Part shown: piece after piece, positions 42,109 to 50,918 of the stretch
Layout: each line of letters begins with the position of its first letter
Position numbering within the stretch: position 1 is the stretch's first letter
From: Myxococcota bacterium
Lineage (GTDB): Bacteria; Myxococcota_A; UBA796
Assembly: GCA_029251165.1 (NCBI GenBank)
Contig: JAQXDW010000113.1
Coordinates: 1-64,000 of the forward strand
Length of the DNA stretch: 64,000 nt
Direction of reading: 5' to 3'
Position numbers and translations under genes: made by a program
The notes under the pieces: generated by a model
Told to the model about the DNA's origin: nothing
Databases searched by the model: none
Seen by the model: only the letters and a program-made list of their open reading frames with translations

Positions 42109-44754
42109 TCAGTGCGCTTCGTCCCAGGTTCGGCCATGGCCAGTCTCAACCAGCAACGGCACGTCGAGAGAGTAGACCCCCTCCATCTCCTCGACCAGCG
42201 CAGCCGAGATGGCCTCAAGCTGCGCCTCAGGGACCTCAAGGACCAGCTCGTCGTGGACCTGTAGCAGCAGTGATGCCTGGGGAAATTCGGTCTCCAGACG
42301 GCGATAGACCTTGATCATCGCCATCTTGATGAGGTCTGCTGCGGTGCCCTGGACTGGGGTGTTCATTGCGATTCGCTCGCCGGCAGCACGCTCGGCGTTG
42401 TTTCGAGAGGTCAGCCCCCTCACCACACGCATGCGGCCAAACAGCGTCTTGACTGAGCCGTTGTCTTTTGCTTCCTGGACCCGCTCGTCCATGTAGGTTC
42501 GAACCTGCGGATAACGCTCGAAGTAATTGTCGATGTATTGCTGCGCTTCCGCGCGGGGGATCTTCAGCTCTCTAGAGAGCCGAAACGCTGACATTCCATA
42601 GATGATCCCGAAGTTGATCGCCTTGGCTGCGGAGCGCTGCTCAGTGGTGACGGCCTCGGGCTTGACGTCAAAGATCTCTGAGGCGGTCCTCCGGTGGATG
42701 TCCTCTCCGTTCCGAAACGACTCCACCAGCGGCCCATCACCGCAGAAGTGGGCCAGCACACGGAGCTCGATCTGCGAGTAGTCTGCGGCCAGGAACATGA
42801 AGCCAGGCTTTGCGACGAAGCAGCGCCGGATTCGCTTGCCCGCCGGCGTTCGTATCGGGATGTTCTGGAGGTTCGGATCGAACGAAGACAGCCGCCCTGT
42901 GGCTGCCACGGCCTGATGATAAGAGGTATGGATCCGGCCATCTGAGGCGACAAACCCAGGCAAGGCATCGACGTAGGTGCTCTTGAGCTTGGTGGCCCCC
43001 CGGTAGTCCAGGATCATCTGAAGGAGCGCATCATCGGAGCGCTCCATCAGCCGGTTGATGGTCGCGGAGTCGGTCGAGAAGCCGCTCTTGGTCTTCTTGA
43101 CCGGGGTGTGGTTGCGCTTTTCAAAGAGGATCTTGGCGAGCTGCTGGGTGGAATTGATGTTGAAGGTCTCTCCGGCAGTCTCGTAGATGACCTTGACCAT
43201 CTCGTCGATCTGAGTCGCGAGCTCGACCGACATCTTGCCGAGCGCGACCGTGTCTACGCCGATGCCGGTCAGCTCCATGTCTGCGAGGATCGGAAGCAGC
43301 GGAATCTCGACCTCGTCGTAGAGCGTCTTCATCGCGCCCTCGAGGGGCAGCTTCGCCTCGACATGCCAGGCGACATGGGCATCCTCTGCCGCGTACTTTG
43401 TGGCGTCCTCGATGGGCACCCGCGCGAACAGGTTTCCGTGCTCCTGGGCGACCTCTTTGTACGAGATCATCGTGTGGCCGAGGTGCCGCAGCGCGAGCGC
43501 GTTGAGGTTGTGCTTCTGGTCCACATGAACGAGGTAGTCCGCGATCATGGTGTCGCCGTCGATGCCGCACAGGTCGAGGTCATTGGCGCGAAGAACCTCG
43601 AGATCGTACTTGAGGTTCTGGCCGGTCTTCTTGATGAGCGGATCCGCGAGCAGCGGCGCGAGTGCGTCCAGGGCACCGGGACAGTTCACGCCGACCTCAT
43701 GCGCGATCGGCACATAGACCGCCTGGTCATCAGCCCAGCAGAAGCTCATGCCGACCAGCCGGGCCTGGAGGGGATCGAGCGAGGTGGTCTCGGTGTCAAA
43801 GGCAAACCGGCCGACAGCACGCAGGGTGGAGATGAGCGCCGCGAGCGCCTCCGGGGTCGAGATGGTGGTGTAGATCTCGCGGTCGATCGGACTCACCATG
43901 CTGGGGCTGTTGAGCCCAAGCTCCTTGAGCATCGCGAAGAAGCCGAACTTCTTGAGGGTCTCTCGGAGGCGCTCCGGCTCTGGCTCAGCGATCACGAGAT
44001 CTTCGAGACTGGTGGTGAGCGACATGTCGGTCTTGATGACGATGAGCCGGTTGGCAAGCTTCACCGTCTCTGCGGCCGCAGCGACCTTCGCCGCAGTCTT
44101 TCCACCGATCTTCTCCGCGTTGGCGATGACGCCCTGCCAGGTCTCAAACCGCTTGAGGTAGCCAGCCGCTTTCTTGGCGCCGACGCCAGCGATGCCCGGC
44201 ACATTGTCCGACTTGTCGCCGATGAGGCTCATCAGGTCCACGATCTGGCTTGGCGGCACCCCCCACTTTGCCTCGACCTCCTCAGCCCCAGACAGTGCCC
44301 CAGTGCGGGGATCAAACAGCTTGATGCGGTCGTTGACAAGCTGGGCGAAGTCCTTGTCAGAGCTGATGATGCGAACATCAACGCCAGCCGCAGCTGCGCG
44401 AACCGCGAGGGTGCCGATGATGTCGTCCGCCTCAAAGCCTTCCTGAGCGAGCGCAGTGATCCCGAACGACTCGCACAGCGGAATCAGCTCTGGCCACTGC
44501 TGCTTGAGCTCTGCAGGCTTGTCGGGACGCTGGCCCTTGTAGGCTGGATACAGGTCGTTTCGGAAGCTCTTGCCGACATCGAAGACCACTGCCATGTAGT
44601 CCGGACGGTGCTTCTTCACGATCGACTTGAGGATGTTTGTGAAGCCGAACAGAGCCCGGGTCGGGAAGCCGTCTGGGCTCCTCAGATCGGTGCGGATGGC
44701 GTGGTAGGCGCGGTAGGCCTGGTTGGATCCATCAACGAGGATGAGTGTGGGCAT
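42109..44754 (-). CDS. polA: DNA polymerase I
   Basis: An 881-aa family A polymerase for Okazaki-fragment processing and repair. The 5' nuclease (~1-290) has VDGSNQAYRAYHA and GFEADDIIGTLA. The proofreading domain (~300-480) keeps all DEDD residues (FDTETTSLD, GQNLKYDLEVL, YAAEDAHVAWH). The polymerase (~490-881) has motif A AADYSQIELRVLAHF, motif B RSAAKAINFGIIYGMS and motif C LLLQVHDELVLE. Length is typical, and all three activities look intact. Confidence 0.98.
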   Translation of the reverse strand: MPTLILVDGSNQAYRAYHAIRTDLRSPDGFPTRALFGFTNILKSIVKKHRPDYMAVVFDVGKSFRNDLYPAYKGQRPDKPAELKQQWPELIPLCESFGITALAQEGFEADDIIGTLAVRAAAAGVDVRIISSDKDFAQLVNDRIKLFDPRTGALSGAEEVEAKWGVPPSQIVDLMSLIGDKSDNVPGIAGVGAKKAAGYLKRFETWQGVIANAEKIGGKTAAKVAAAAETVKLANRLIVIKTDMSLTTSLEDLVIAEPEPERLRETLKKFGFFAMLKELGLNSPSMVSPIDREIYTTISTPEALAALISTLRAVGRFAFDTETTSLDPLQARLVGMSFCWADDQAVYVPIAHEVGVNCPGALDALAPLLADPLIKKTGQNLKYDLEVLRANDLDLCGIDGDTMIADYLVHVDQKHNLNALALRHLGHTMISYKEVAQEHGNLFARVPIEDATKYAAEDAHVAWHVEAKLPLEGAMKTLYDEVEIPLLPILADMELTGIGVDTVALGKMSVELATQIDEMVKVIYETAGETFNINSTQQLAKILFEKRNHTPVKKTKSGFSTDSATINRLMERSDDALLQMILDYRGATKLKSTYVDALPGFVASDGRIHTSYHQAVAATGRLSSFDPNLQNIPIRTPAGKRIRRCFVAKPGFMFLAADYSQIELRVLAHFCGDGPLVESFRNGEDIHRRTASEIFDVKPEAVTTEQRSAAKAINFGIIYGMSAFRLSRELKIPRAEAQQYIDNYFERYPQVRTYMDERVQEAKDNGSVKTLFGRMRVVRGLTSRNNAERAAGERIAMNTPVQGTAADLIKMAMIKVYRRLETEFPQASLLLQVHDELVLEVPEAQLEAISAALVEEMEGVYSLDVPLLVETGHGRTWDEAH

Positions 44755-44758
44755 CGGG

Positions 44759-44785
44759 GCTCCCCGGATGAGGTTGCCGGGGGGC
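44759..44785. terminator. GC-rich hairpin upstream of polA
   Basis: A 9-bp stem (44759-44767 with 44777-44785, one G-T pair) closes a 9-nt loop. It sits 56 bp after the stop of the 44842 gene and just before the polA ATG. It could terminate the upstream minus-strand gene or lie in the polA leader. No T-tract is present. Confidence 0.4.
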
Positions 44786-44841
44786 TATCCGATTTGCGCC
44801 TTCGATACACGGCCACCTTCTGACCAAGCCACTCGGATTGC

Positions 44842-45261
44842 TCAGTCCCTCATGCCCAGAAGACGGTTGTGGATCGGGGCGTGAACCCGAGCGAGGGCGA
44901 GGACCTCCAGCCACCGCTCCCCTGGAACCGTGCTCACCGGCTGGATGGCTTGCTGCGGAGAGAAGTGGATGTCCGCACCGATCTTTCCCCCCTCGGTGAA
45001 CACATTGAAGATCTGGTGCATCACGTAGATGGGTGCCTCAGGGTTCTGCGTGGAGACGGTATGCAGCACCCGCTTGTCGAGGTCAAACAGCAAGATAGAG
45101 ACCCGATCGGTGATCAACACCGGGCCGCGCTCCCAGCCCGTCAGCCACCAGACGATGCGCTGTCCGGGAACGATCACACGCTCTTTCACGTGGTCGGCAT
45201 TGACGATGACGGTCTGCCCTTCCTCAGGCAGGTTCGGATCTGCGAGATTAAACGGGTTCAT
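44842..45261 (-). CDS. 139-aa conserved-looking protein, unknown
   Basis: A small soluble protein I do not recognise. It looks beta-rich (GQTVIVNADHVKERVIVPG, RGPVLITDRVSILLFDLD) with an amphipathic C-terminal half (IYVMHQIFNVFTEGG). No signal peptide or TM is seen. ATG 45261 is chosen because a GGAG site precedes it; a longer reading starts at 45303. It lies upstream of polA and is divergent from the acyl-CoA dehydrogenase. Confidence 0.6.
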   Translation of the reverse strand: MNPFNLADPNLPEEGQTVIVNADHVKERVIVPGQRIVWWLTGWERGPVLITDRVSILLFDLDKRVLHTVSTQNPEAPIYVMHQIFNVFTEGGKIGADIHFSPQQAIQPVSTVPGERWLEVLALARVHAPIHNRLLGMRD

Positions 45262-45288
45262 ACGTTCTCCGAGTGCGACTGCATAACG

Positions 45289-45312
45289 TGGCGGGAGAGT
45301 CACTCCCCGCCA
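45289..45312. promoter_or_regulatory. inverted repeat between divergent genes 44842 and 45357
   Basis: TGGCGGG (45289-45295) and CCCGCCA (45306-45312) are perfect arms around 10 bases, and the whole is nearly a 24-bp palindrome. It lies 45 bp before the acyl-CoA dehydrogenase start in a divergent promoter region, so it may be an operator. Confidence 0.4.
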
Positions 45313-45356
45313 TCGGACCGTTAGCTGGTTAAGGCATCGCTGCCTGGGGAGAAATC

Positions 45357-46505
45357 ATGCACGACAACTCGCTGTTTACACCCACCGATGAGCACCGCAT
45401 GCTGCGGGAGATGGTCCGTCAGTTCACTGCGGACCAAGTCGAGCCACAGGCGGCTGAGTTCGACGAGAAAGAACAGCTGAACATTCCACTCTTCCGCTCG
45501 CTTGGAGATCTGGGCCTGCTGGGCATTACCATCCCAGTCGAGCACGGGGGATCGGGCATGGACACCGTCGCGGCTGTGATCGTGGCACAGGAGCTGTCTC
45601 GCTCAGACCCAGGCTTCGCGCTGGCGTGGCTGGCCCACTCGATGCTGTTCGTGAACAATTTCTACTACTGCTCCAGCGACGAGCAGAAGGAGCGGTTCCT
45701 CGAGCCGACCCTGACCGGCGAGTGGGTCGGCGGGATGTGCATGACCGAGCCCGGTCACGGAACGGACGTCATCGGCATGACCACAACGGCGGTGCGAGAC
45801 GGGGACGACTACATCCTCAACGGCACCAAGACCTACATCACCAACGGTCCCGAGGCGCACATCTTCCTGGTGTACGCCAAGACCGAGGGTCGGGTCAGCG
45901 CGTTTGTGGTCACCGCAGATGCCCCCGGGTTCTCCGCCTCCAATCACATCCCGAAGATGGGCATGCGGGCCTCCTCGATGTCGGAGATCATCTTCGAAGA
46001 CTGTCGTATTCCGGCGAGCAACCTGCTCGGAGAAGAGGGCGGCGGGCTCACCCACATGATGCGAAACCTGGAGATCGAGCGGCTGGCCCTTGCTGCAATG
46101 AGCCTGGGCATCGCAGACCGCTGCCTGGAGATGATGGTCCACTATGGCAACGAGCGCATCGCGTTCGGTCAGCCGATCAACCGCTACGGACAGATCCAGC
46201 GCTACATCGCCGATTCCTATGCGATGACCGAGGCTGCACGCTGTCTCATCTATCAGGTTGCGCGCAACGTCGGCCCTGACGTCCGCAACCGCATCGGCTC
46301 TGATGCCGCCAAGCTGTTCGCCGCGCCCGTCGGCAAGAACGTCGCAGACAACGCAATGCAGGTCTTTGGCGGCGCAGGCTACTGCCGGGAGTTCCCCATC
46401 GAGCGCCTCTGGCGCGATGCCAAGCTCCTCGAGATCGGCGGCGGCACTCTGGAGAGCCACCAGAAGAACCTCACGAAGGACCTCACCCGGCTCTATTGTC
46501 GCTGA
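45357..46505 (+). CDS. acyl-CoA dehydrogenase
   Basis: A 382-aa flavoprotein that oxidises acyl-CoA to enoyl-CoA. Domain order is the usual helical-beta-helical one, with MCMTEPGHGTDV, the YITNGPEAHIFLVYAK strand region, and the C-terminal AMQVFGGAGYCREFPIERLWRDAK. The usual catalytic Glu near the C-terminus is Gly here (IGGGTLES), but NLEIERLALA provides a Glu (Glu241) at the isovaleryl/long-chain-type position. That suggests a branched- or long-chain substrate. A GGGGAG site precedes the ATG. The end overlaps hemD by 13 bp. Confidence 0.93.
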   Translation: MHDNSLFTPTDEHRMLREMVRQFTADQVEPQAAEFDEKEQLNIPLFRSLGDLGLLGITIPVEHGGSGMDTVAAVIVAQELSRSDPGFALAWLAHSMLFVNNFYYCSSDEQKERFLEPTLTGEWVGGMCMTEPGHGTDVIGMTTTAVRDGDDYILNGTKTYITNGPEAHIFLVYAKTEGRVSAFVVTADAPGFSASNHIPKMGMRASSMSEIIFEDCRIPASNLLGEEGGGLTHMMRNLEIERLALAAMSLGIADRCLEMMVHYGNERIAFGQPINRYGQIQRYIADSYAMTEAARCLIYQVARNVGPDVRNRIGSDAAKLFAAPVGKNVADNAMQVFGGAGYCREFPIERLWRDAKLLEIGGGTLESHQKNLTKDLTRLYCR

Positions 46506-47167
46506 AGCGCAGCCTCGACCAGCGCCTCCAGGCTGGGACGCGCAGCGATCGTGTGAACGGGCAGCCCGGCTGAGCGGGCATCCGCTGCAGTCGAGGGGCC
46601 GATGACCACCACCCGCGCTGCCCCCGGCTGTGCTGAGCGGGCGAAAGCTCGGGCCGCAGAGCCGCTGGCGAAGGTGATCACGTCGACGGGGAGTACAGCA
46701 GAGAGGGCATCAGCGGCCGCTGCTGGTGCGTGGTTTTCATAGACCGACCACCGCACAGCGGACCACGGCGCGCGCGACAAGGCCGCAGAGAGCTGCGGAG
46801 AGAGCTGACGCGCACCAATCACCCACACCTCCCCGCGCCCATCGTGCTGCTCGGTGACCGCAGCAACCGCAGCGGCCCCGCCGTGACTCCCCTCAGCAGC
46901 GACCACGACGCCGATCCGCCTCAGCGCCACGGCAGTCTTTGCACCGACTGCAACCACAGGCACACCACAGAGATACTGCGCGAGGTCAGGAACGACGGTC
47001 GGGGTCATGGCGGAGGAGATCAGCGCGAGCGCCGGAGCCCCGCTCGGAGGCCGCTCGCCCGTCGGCTGGAGCGACAGCAGCGGCACATGCACCGGCTCCA
47101 CACCCCTCCTCTGAAGCATCTCATCCATCGGTGCAGCCGACGACCGTGTAATCAGGACCCGAAGCAT
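46493..47167 (-). CDS. hemD: uroporphyrinogen-III synthase
   Basis: Cyclises hydroxymethylbilane to uroporphyrinogen III in heme synthesis. The 224-aa sequence has the two-domain pattern: LRVLITRSS at the start, VPVVAVGAKTAVALRRIGV, then WSVYENHAP, VDVITFASGSAARAF and VVVIGPSTAADARSAGLPV. HemD is poorly conserved, but the neighbouring hemA and hemC support the call. It is separated from hemC by two lipoprotein genes on the other strand. Confidence 0.88.
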   Translation of the reverse strand: MLRVLITRSSAAPMDEMLQRRGVEPVHVPLLSLQPTGERPPSGAPALALISSAMTPTVVPDLAQYLCGVPVVAVGAKTAVALRRIGVVVAAEGSHGGAAAVAAVTEQHDGRGEVWVIGARQLSPQLSAALSRAPWSAVRWSVYENHAPAAAADALSAVLPVDVITFASGSAARAFARSAQPGAARVVVIGPSTAADARSAGLPVHTIAARPSLEALVEAALQRQ

Positions 47168-47220
47168 ATAGACCCTCGCTGTGGGCCGATGTTACGACAG
47201 CATTCCACACCGGAGCCCGC

Positions 47221-47544
47221 ATGCGCGGCAAGATCGTCCCCGTCATACTCACTGGACTGCTCATCGGCTGCACCATCAGCCGCGCGAAGTATCCCGAACA
47301 GCTGGCAGCATCAGAGTGCGATCTCTACGAGAGCTGCGATCTGCTGGAGGCGTTCGGAGGCTCCTACGAGCAGTGCGAAGAGATTGTGGAGATTGTGGAG
47401 ATTGCCCGAGTCTCTGCCGAGGCATGCGACTACTCCGGCGCTGATGCCCAGCGCTGCATCGAGGCGATGTCTGAGGCATCCTGTGATGACCTGAGAGATG
47501 ACGCCCTTGAGGAAGAGTCCCCATGTGAGATGGTGTGTGGATAG
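47221..47544 (+). CDS. small Cys-rich lipoprotein A
   Basis: A 107-aa predicted lipoprotein (signal MRGKIVPVILTGLLIGC). The mature part has eight Cys in the pattern CDLYESCDLLE, YEQC, ACDY, RCIEAMSEASCDDL and PCEMVC. The same pattern occurs in the next gene, so the two are paralogues. A perfect 9-bp tandem repeat (GAGATTGTG, about 2.8 copies at 47380-47404) gives the peptide repeat VEIVEI, absent from the sister protein. No function known; four disulfides are likely. Confidence 0.75.
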   Translation: MRGKIVPVILTGLLIGCTISRAKYPEQLAASECDLYESCDLLEAFGGSYEQCEEIVEIVEIARVSAEACDYSGADAQRCIEAMSEASCDDLRDDALEEESPCEMVCG

Positions 47545-47557
47545 CGGAGGAAGACCG

Positions 47558-47872
47558 ATGACACGATTGCTGACCCTGACGATGATGATGAGCTTTGGCT
47601 GCTACTCCAAGAGCAGCTACACCGAGGACGTCTCGACTGCGTTCTGCACCTTGTATGACGACTGCGACTACCTGGAGGTCCAGCAGATCGACGACTATGA
47701 TGCGTGCATCACCGTGATCTCCGAGGCCCAGGATCCGGAGAACCGGGACTGTGACTGGGATGCTGGCGCAGCGAAGGAGTGCGTGGAGGGCATCAACATG
47801 ATGACCTGCGATGATCTCTACGAGAGCGACTACCCCCTCGCCTGTGAGAAGACCTGCACGCGCGGTCAGTAG
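47558..47872 (+). CDS. small Cys-rich lipoprotein B, paralogue of A
   Basis: A 104-aa predicted lipoprotein (MTRLLTLTMMMSFGC). Eight mature Cys match protein A in order: CTLYDDCDYLE, YDAC, DCDW, ECVEGINMMTCDDL and ACEKTC. A GGAGG site lies 9 nt before ATG 47558, and it follows gene A by 13 bp. The tandem pair suggests local duplication. The gap behind it carries two kinds of short tandem repeat. Confidence 0.75.
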   Translation: MTRLLTLTMMMSFGCYSKSSYTEDVSTAFCTLYDDCDYLEVQQIDDYDACITVISEAQDPENRDCDWDAGAAKECVEGINMMTCDDLYESDYPLACEKTCTRGQ

Positions 47873-47877
47873 CACAC

Positions 47878-47917
47878 AGCGAGCCCGAGTTAGCGAGCCC
47901 GAGTTAGCGAGCCCGAG
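47878..47917. repeat. 14-bp tandem repeat after lipoprotein B
   Basis: AGCGAGCCCGAGTT occurs at 47878-47891 and 47892-47905, with a 12-base partial copy at 47906-47917. It lies just after the stop of lipoprotein B (47870-47872), in a convergent gap with hemC. Confidence 0.9.
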
Positions 47918-47927
47918 CTGTGAGTCT

Positions 47928-47962
47928 GGACTCAGGCCGTGAGGCGGGACTCAGGCCGTGAG
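47928..47962. repeat. 16-bp direct repeat that duplicates the hemC stop
   Basis: GGACTCAGGCCGTGAG is present at 47928-47943 and 47947-47962 (19-bp period). On the minus strand each copy reads CTCACGGCCTGAGTCC; the 47947 copy contains the last three hemC codons and its TGA, and the second copy repeats them downstream of the stop. Confidence 0.88.
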
Positions 47963-48820
47963 AATGTCGGCGAGCTGCTGCCCCAGGGCAACCGGCTCGT
48001 CGCCGCGAGCTTCTGCACGCTGCAGCGGACGGTCGCCGAGCTGCGCCATCGCGAAGACATGAAGCTGATCAGCTTCCGTTCGAGCGTAGCAGCCTGCCGC
48101 GATGTTGCAGCCGCCACCAAGTCTCTCCAGGAACGCTCGCTCCGCAGCAACGCGGCGGCGGGTGTCGGGGTGATCGATGGCCGCCAGGAGCGACTGAACC
48201 CAGGCATTGCTGGCGCTGCACTGCACACCGAGCGCGCCCTGCCCCGGCGCCGGGATCATCTCTCGGAGGCCGAGCGGGTGAATGTCAGGGCGAGCGATGG
48301 AGAGCCGGGAGAGTCCGGCCATGGCAAGGATGATGGCGTCGTAGTCACCACGATCAAACTTCGCGAGTCGGGTGTCGACATTGCCGCGGATGCCCTTGAC
48401 CACGACATCCGGGCGCAGCGCCGAGATCTGACACCCGCGCCGCAGCGAGCCGGTTCCGACGACGGCACCCGACGGCAGGAGGCCGATGGGTGGGCCGACG
48501 AGTGCATCGCGGGGGTCCGCACGCGCTGGGATCGCACCGAGCATGAGTCCGTCGGGATCCTCGGTGGGAAGGTCCTTGAGAGAGTGGACCGCGAGGTGGA
48601 TCTCCCCCGAGCGCAGGGCCGCCTCGAGCTCTGCGGTGAACAGGCCCTTTCCCCCGATGGCAGCTAGCGGCCGATCGATGATGCGATCACCGCGGGTGCT
48701 GATCACCTCCAGCTCAACGGGAACGCCGGTCAGCCGAGTGATGTCGCGAGCAACCTGACCGCTCTGGGCCAGGGCAAGCTGACTGCCACGGGTTCCCAGG
48801 ATCAGTCTGTCCTTACTCAT
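47951..48820 (-). CDS. hemC: hydroxymethylbilane synthase (porphobilinogen deaminase)
   Basis: Polymerises four porphobilinogens to hydroxymethylbilane. About 289 aa. LILGTRGSQLALAQ opens the protein, then VHSLKDLPTE, GTGSLRRGCQI and IPAPGQGALGVQC. The dipyrromethane-cofactor Cys lies in RLGGGCNIAAGC. Two close ATGs (48826, 48820) are possible; 48820 has better spacing from a GGGGA site. It overlaps the end of hemA, so the heme genes are in one minus-strand transcript. Confidence 0.96.
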   Translation of the reverse strand: MSKDRLILGTRGSQLALAQSGQVARDITRLTGVPVELEVISTRGDRIIDRPLAAIGGKGLFTAELEAALRSGEIHLAVHSLKDLPTEDPDGLMLGAIPARADPRDALVGPPIGLLPSGAVVGTGSLRRGCQISALRPDVVVKGIRGNVDTRLAKFDRGDYDAIILAMAGLSRLSIARPDIHPLGLREMIPAPGQGALGVQCSASNAWVQSLLAAIDHPDTRRRVAAERAFLERLGGGCNIAAGCYARTEADQLHVFAMAQLGDRPLQRAEARGDEPVALGQQLADILTA

Positions 48821-50081
48821 TGTCATCTTCCCCGTTCAGCGCCATCAGCAGGCGTATCAGGTTCTCGCTGTCTCCCTCGCTGGCGAGGTGGCGGGCATAC
48901 GAGACCGGCTTGTGAAGGATCTTCTTGACGATCGCACGGGTCATCGCATCGACTGCGCGTCGCTCAGACTCAGAGAGCTGCTCAAGCGCAGAGTTCGCCC
49001 GCTGCAGCTCTGCCTGACGGATCTGCTCGGCTTGTCGGGGGATCCGGCCGATGAGCGGGTTGTAGGTCTCACCAAGAACCCGACCCCAGAACCGACCCGC
49101 CTCCTTTGAGACAATGGCTTCGGCAGCCTCTGCCGCGTCCTGGCGCTTCTTCTTGCCCCGGTCAGCGACCTGGACCAGATCGTCGACGTCGAAGCGATAC
49201 ACCGAGTCGATGCCGTTGATGCCAGTCTCGATGACGCGCGGCACCGAGAGATCGATGAGGACCATCGGTCGATACCGACGGCGGCGCATGACCCGGCTGA
49301 GCATGTGCTTGGAGATGAGGGTGCGGCCAGCACCGGTGGAGGTCAGGACGATGTCGACTCGCTCCAGGTAGCGCTCCATGTCGCTCATCGGGACCACAGC
49401 GGCCCCGAAGAGCTGGGCGAGGTGGCTGGCCCGAGAGAAGGTGCGGTTGGTGATGACCAGCTCGGAGAGCCCATAGCCACAGAGATTGCGGGCGACGAGC
49501 TTGCCGTGGGCACCGGCTCCAATCAGGAGCGCCGAGCAGCGAGAGAGATCGCCGAGCACCTGACGGGCCAACTCGACACCGGCGCGCCCAATGCTGACCG
49601 CCTCGCGCGCAATGTCGGTCTCAGAGCGAATCTTCTTGGCGACGGTCAGCGCGCCGTCCATCACCCGATGCAGCACCGGCCCCGTCGCCTGAGCCTCGGC
49701 AGCGATTCGATACGCCTCCTTGACCTGGGCGACGATCTGGGGCTCTCCGACCACCATGGAGTCGAGGCTGGAGATGACCCGAAACAGGTGACGCAGCGCG
49801 TCCTGCTCCTTGTAGTGGTAGAGGTGCTGCATGGCGGAGCGCTGGCTGAGTCCGCCAAGCTCCAGCATCCAGCGGGCGATCTCATCGGTACCGATCCGAG
49901 GGTTGGGCACCGTGTAGAGCTCGACCCGGTTGCAGGTCGAGAGCAAGACGGCCTCTGAGCCGAGACCGCGCTCTTGGAGCTGCTGGAGCAGCTCTGGAAT
50001 CTGTCCAGGATGCGGTGCGAGCTTCTCCCGCAGCTCAATTGGTGCGGTGCGATGGCTGAGTCCGATGGTCACAAGGTGCAT
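48813..50081 (-). CDS. hemA: glutamyl-tRNA reductase
   Basis: Makes glutamate-1-semialdehyde from Glu-tRNA, the first step of C5-pathway heme synthesis. The 422-aa protein has GLSHRTAPIELREKL, the catalytic Cys in LLSTCNRVELY, the NADPH site LIGAGAHGKLVARNL, and a C-terminal dimerisation helix region. ATG 50081 is chosen because the family begins MHLVTIGLSHRTAP and a GGTGAG site precedes it. It overlaps the hemX stop (TGATG). Confidence 0.97.
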   Translation of the reverse strand: MHLVTIGLSHRTAPIELREKLAPHPGQIPELLQQLQERGLGSEAVLLSTCNRVELYTVPNPRIGTDEIARWMLELGGLSQRSAMQHLYHYKEQDALRHLFRVISSLDSMVVGEPQIVAQVKEAYRIAAEAQATGPVLHRVMDGALTVAKKIRSETDIAREAVSIGRAGVELARQVLGDLSRCSALLIGAGAHGKLVARNLCGYGLSELVITNRTFSRASHLAQLFGAAVVPMSDMERYLERVDIVLTSTGAGRTLISKHMLSRVMRRRRYRPMVLIDLSVPRVIETGINGIDSVYRFDVDDLVQVADRGKKKRQDAAEAAEAIVSKEAGRFWGRVLGETYNPLIGRIPRQAEQIRQAELQRANSALEQLSESERRAVDAMTRAIVKKILHKPVSYARHLASEGDSENLIRLLMALNGEDDNE

Positions 50082-50863
50082 CAGCTGCTCACCCCATGAA
50101 AGCTTCGGAAGACCAGAGCTGCGACGGCCATGATCAGGGAGATCCCGCCAAAGCCGAGCACTCCGAAGAGCGCAGCGATTCTTCCCCGGTAGCCGGAGAT
50201 CAGGCGCAGCTGGAGGCCGATGGCGTACCACAGCCAGACGACCAGGGTCGAGAGGGTGGTCAGGTCCAGCCGTGCGGTGCTCCCGTCGACACCGAGTGCC
50301 CACAGCGCACCGCAGACGATCCCGGACGTCAACGCGATGAAGCCCAGCGCCATGCTCTTCTGATTGAGATCATCCAGCGCAGCGAGAGATGGAAGGCGTC
50401 CGATGCCGACCAGTCGCTTGCCCTTCAGCCTGGCGCGTACCCAGAGGTAGAGCACCGACAGCGCAAACGACACCGCCAGCCCACCGAATCCGAGCACCAT
50501 GAAGCTGAGGTGAATCGGCAGCCACCAGGAGGCGGGAGTGACCCCACCGGACTGACCGGGAGCAAGCAGACCGAGCACCAAGACCGCGATGGTCAGCGGG
50601 AGCAGGACACTCTCCAGAGCATCCATTCGAGGCATCCGGCTGACCATCTGACTTGCGAGCATGAGCAGCAAGGCGATTCCGACGAGCACGAGATGTGGTG
50701 TGCTGGTCGGCCCCTCGAGAGCAATAACGACGAGCAAGCCGATGCCGTGCAGGGCCAGCCCGGCCCAGCCAAGCCGGGGGTCGCGCGTGGAGCGTCCGAG
50801 CAAGGGCGCCAGCACGCGCCCCAGGTAGACCGCAACGGCAGCAATGAGGATGAGGTGACCCAT
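50081..50863 (-). CDS. hemX: HemX/CcsA-like cytochrome c assembly protein
   Basis: A 260-aa polytopic membrane protein with about eight TM helices. The core WWLPIHLSFMVLGFGGLAVS resembles the CcsA/CcmC heme-handling family, and the position directly before hemA is typical of HemX, which lowers HemA level in Bacillus. Its stop overlaps the hemA ATG. The full WWD motif of CcmC is not visible, so a role in cytochrome c maturation is less certain than HemX-like regulation. Confidence 0.8.
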   Translation of the reverse strand: MGHLILIAAVAVYLGRVLAPLLGRSTRDPRLGWAGLALHGIGLLVVIALEGPTSTPHLVLVGIALLLMLASQMVSRMPRMDALESVLLPLTIAVLVLGLLAPGQSGGVTPASWWLPIHLSFMVLGFGGLAVSFALSVLYLWVRARLKGKRLVGIGRLPSLAALDDLNQKSMALGFIALTSGIVCGALWALGVDGSTARLDLTTLSTLVVWLWYAIGLQLRLISGYRGRIAALFGVLGFGGISLIMAVAALVFRSFHGVSS

Positions 50864-50918
50864 TCGTCAGTGACATATCCTCTCCGGCAGCCATGACGGG
50901 GGCTATTCAGCCATCCGA

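Noticed and set aside
42109..44823. 571-codon plus-strand frame across polA
   Set aside because: Antisense to a complete polA; it has no known motif.
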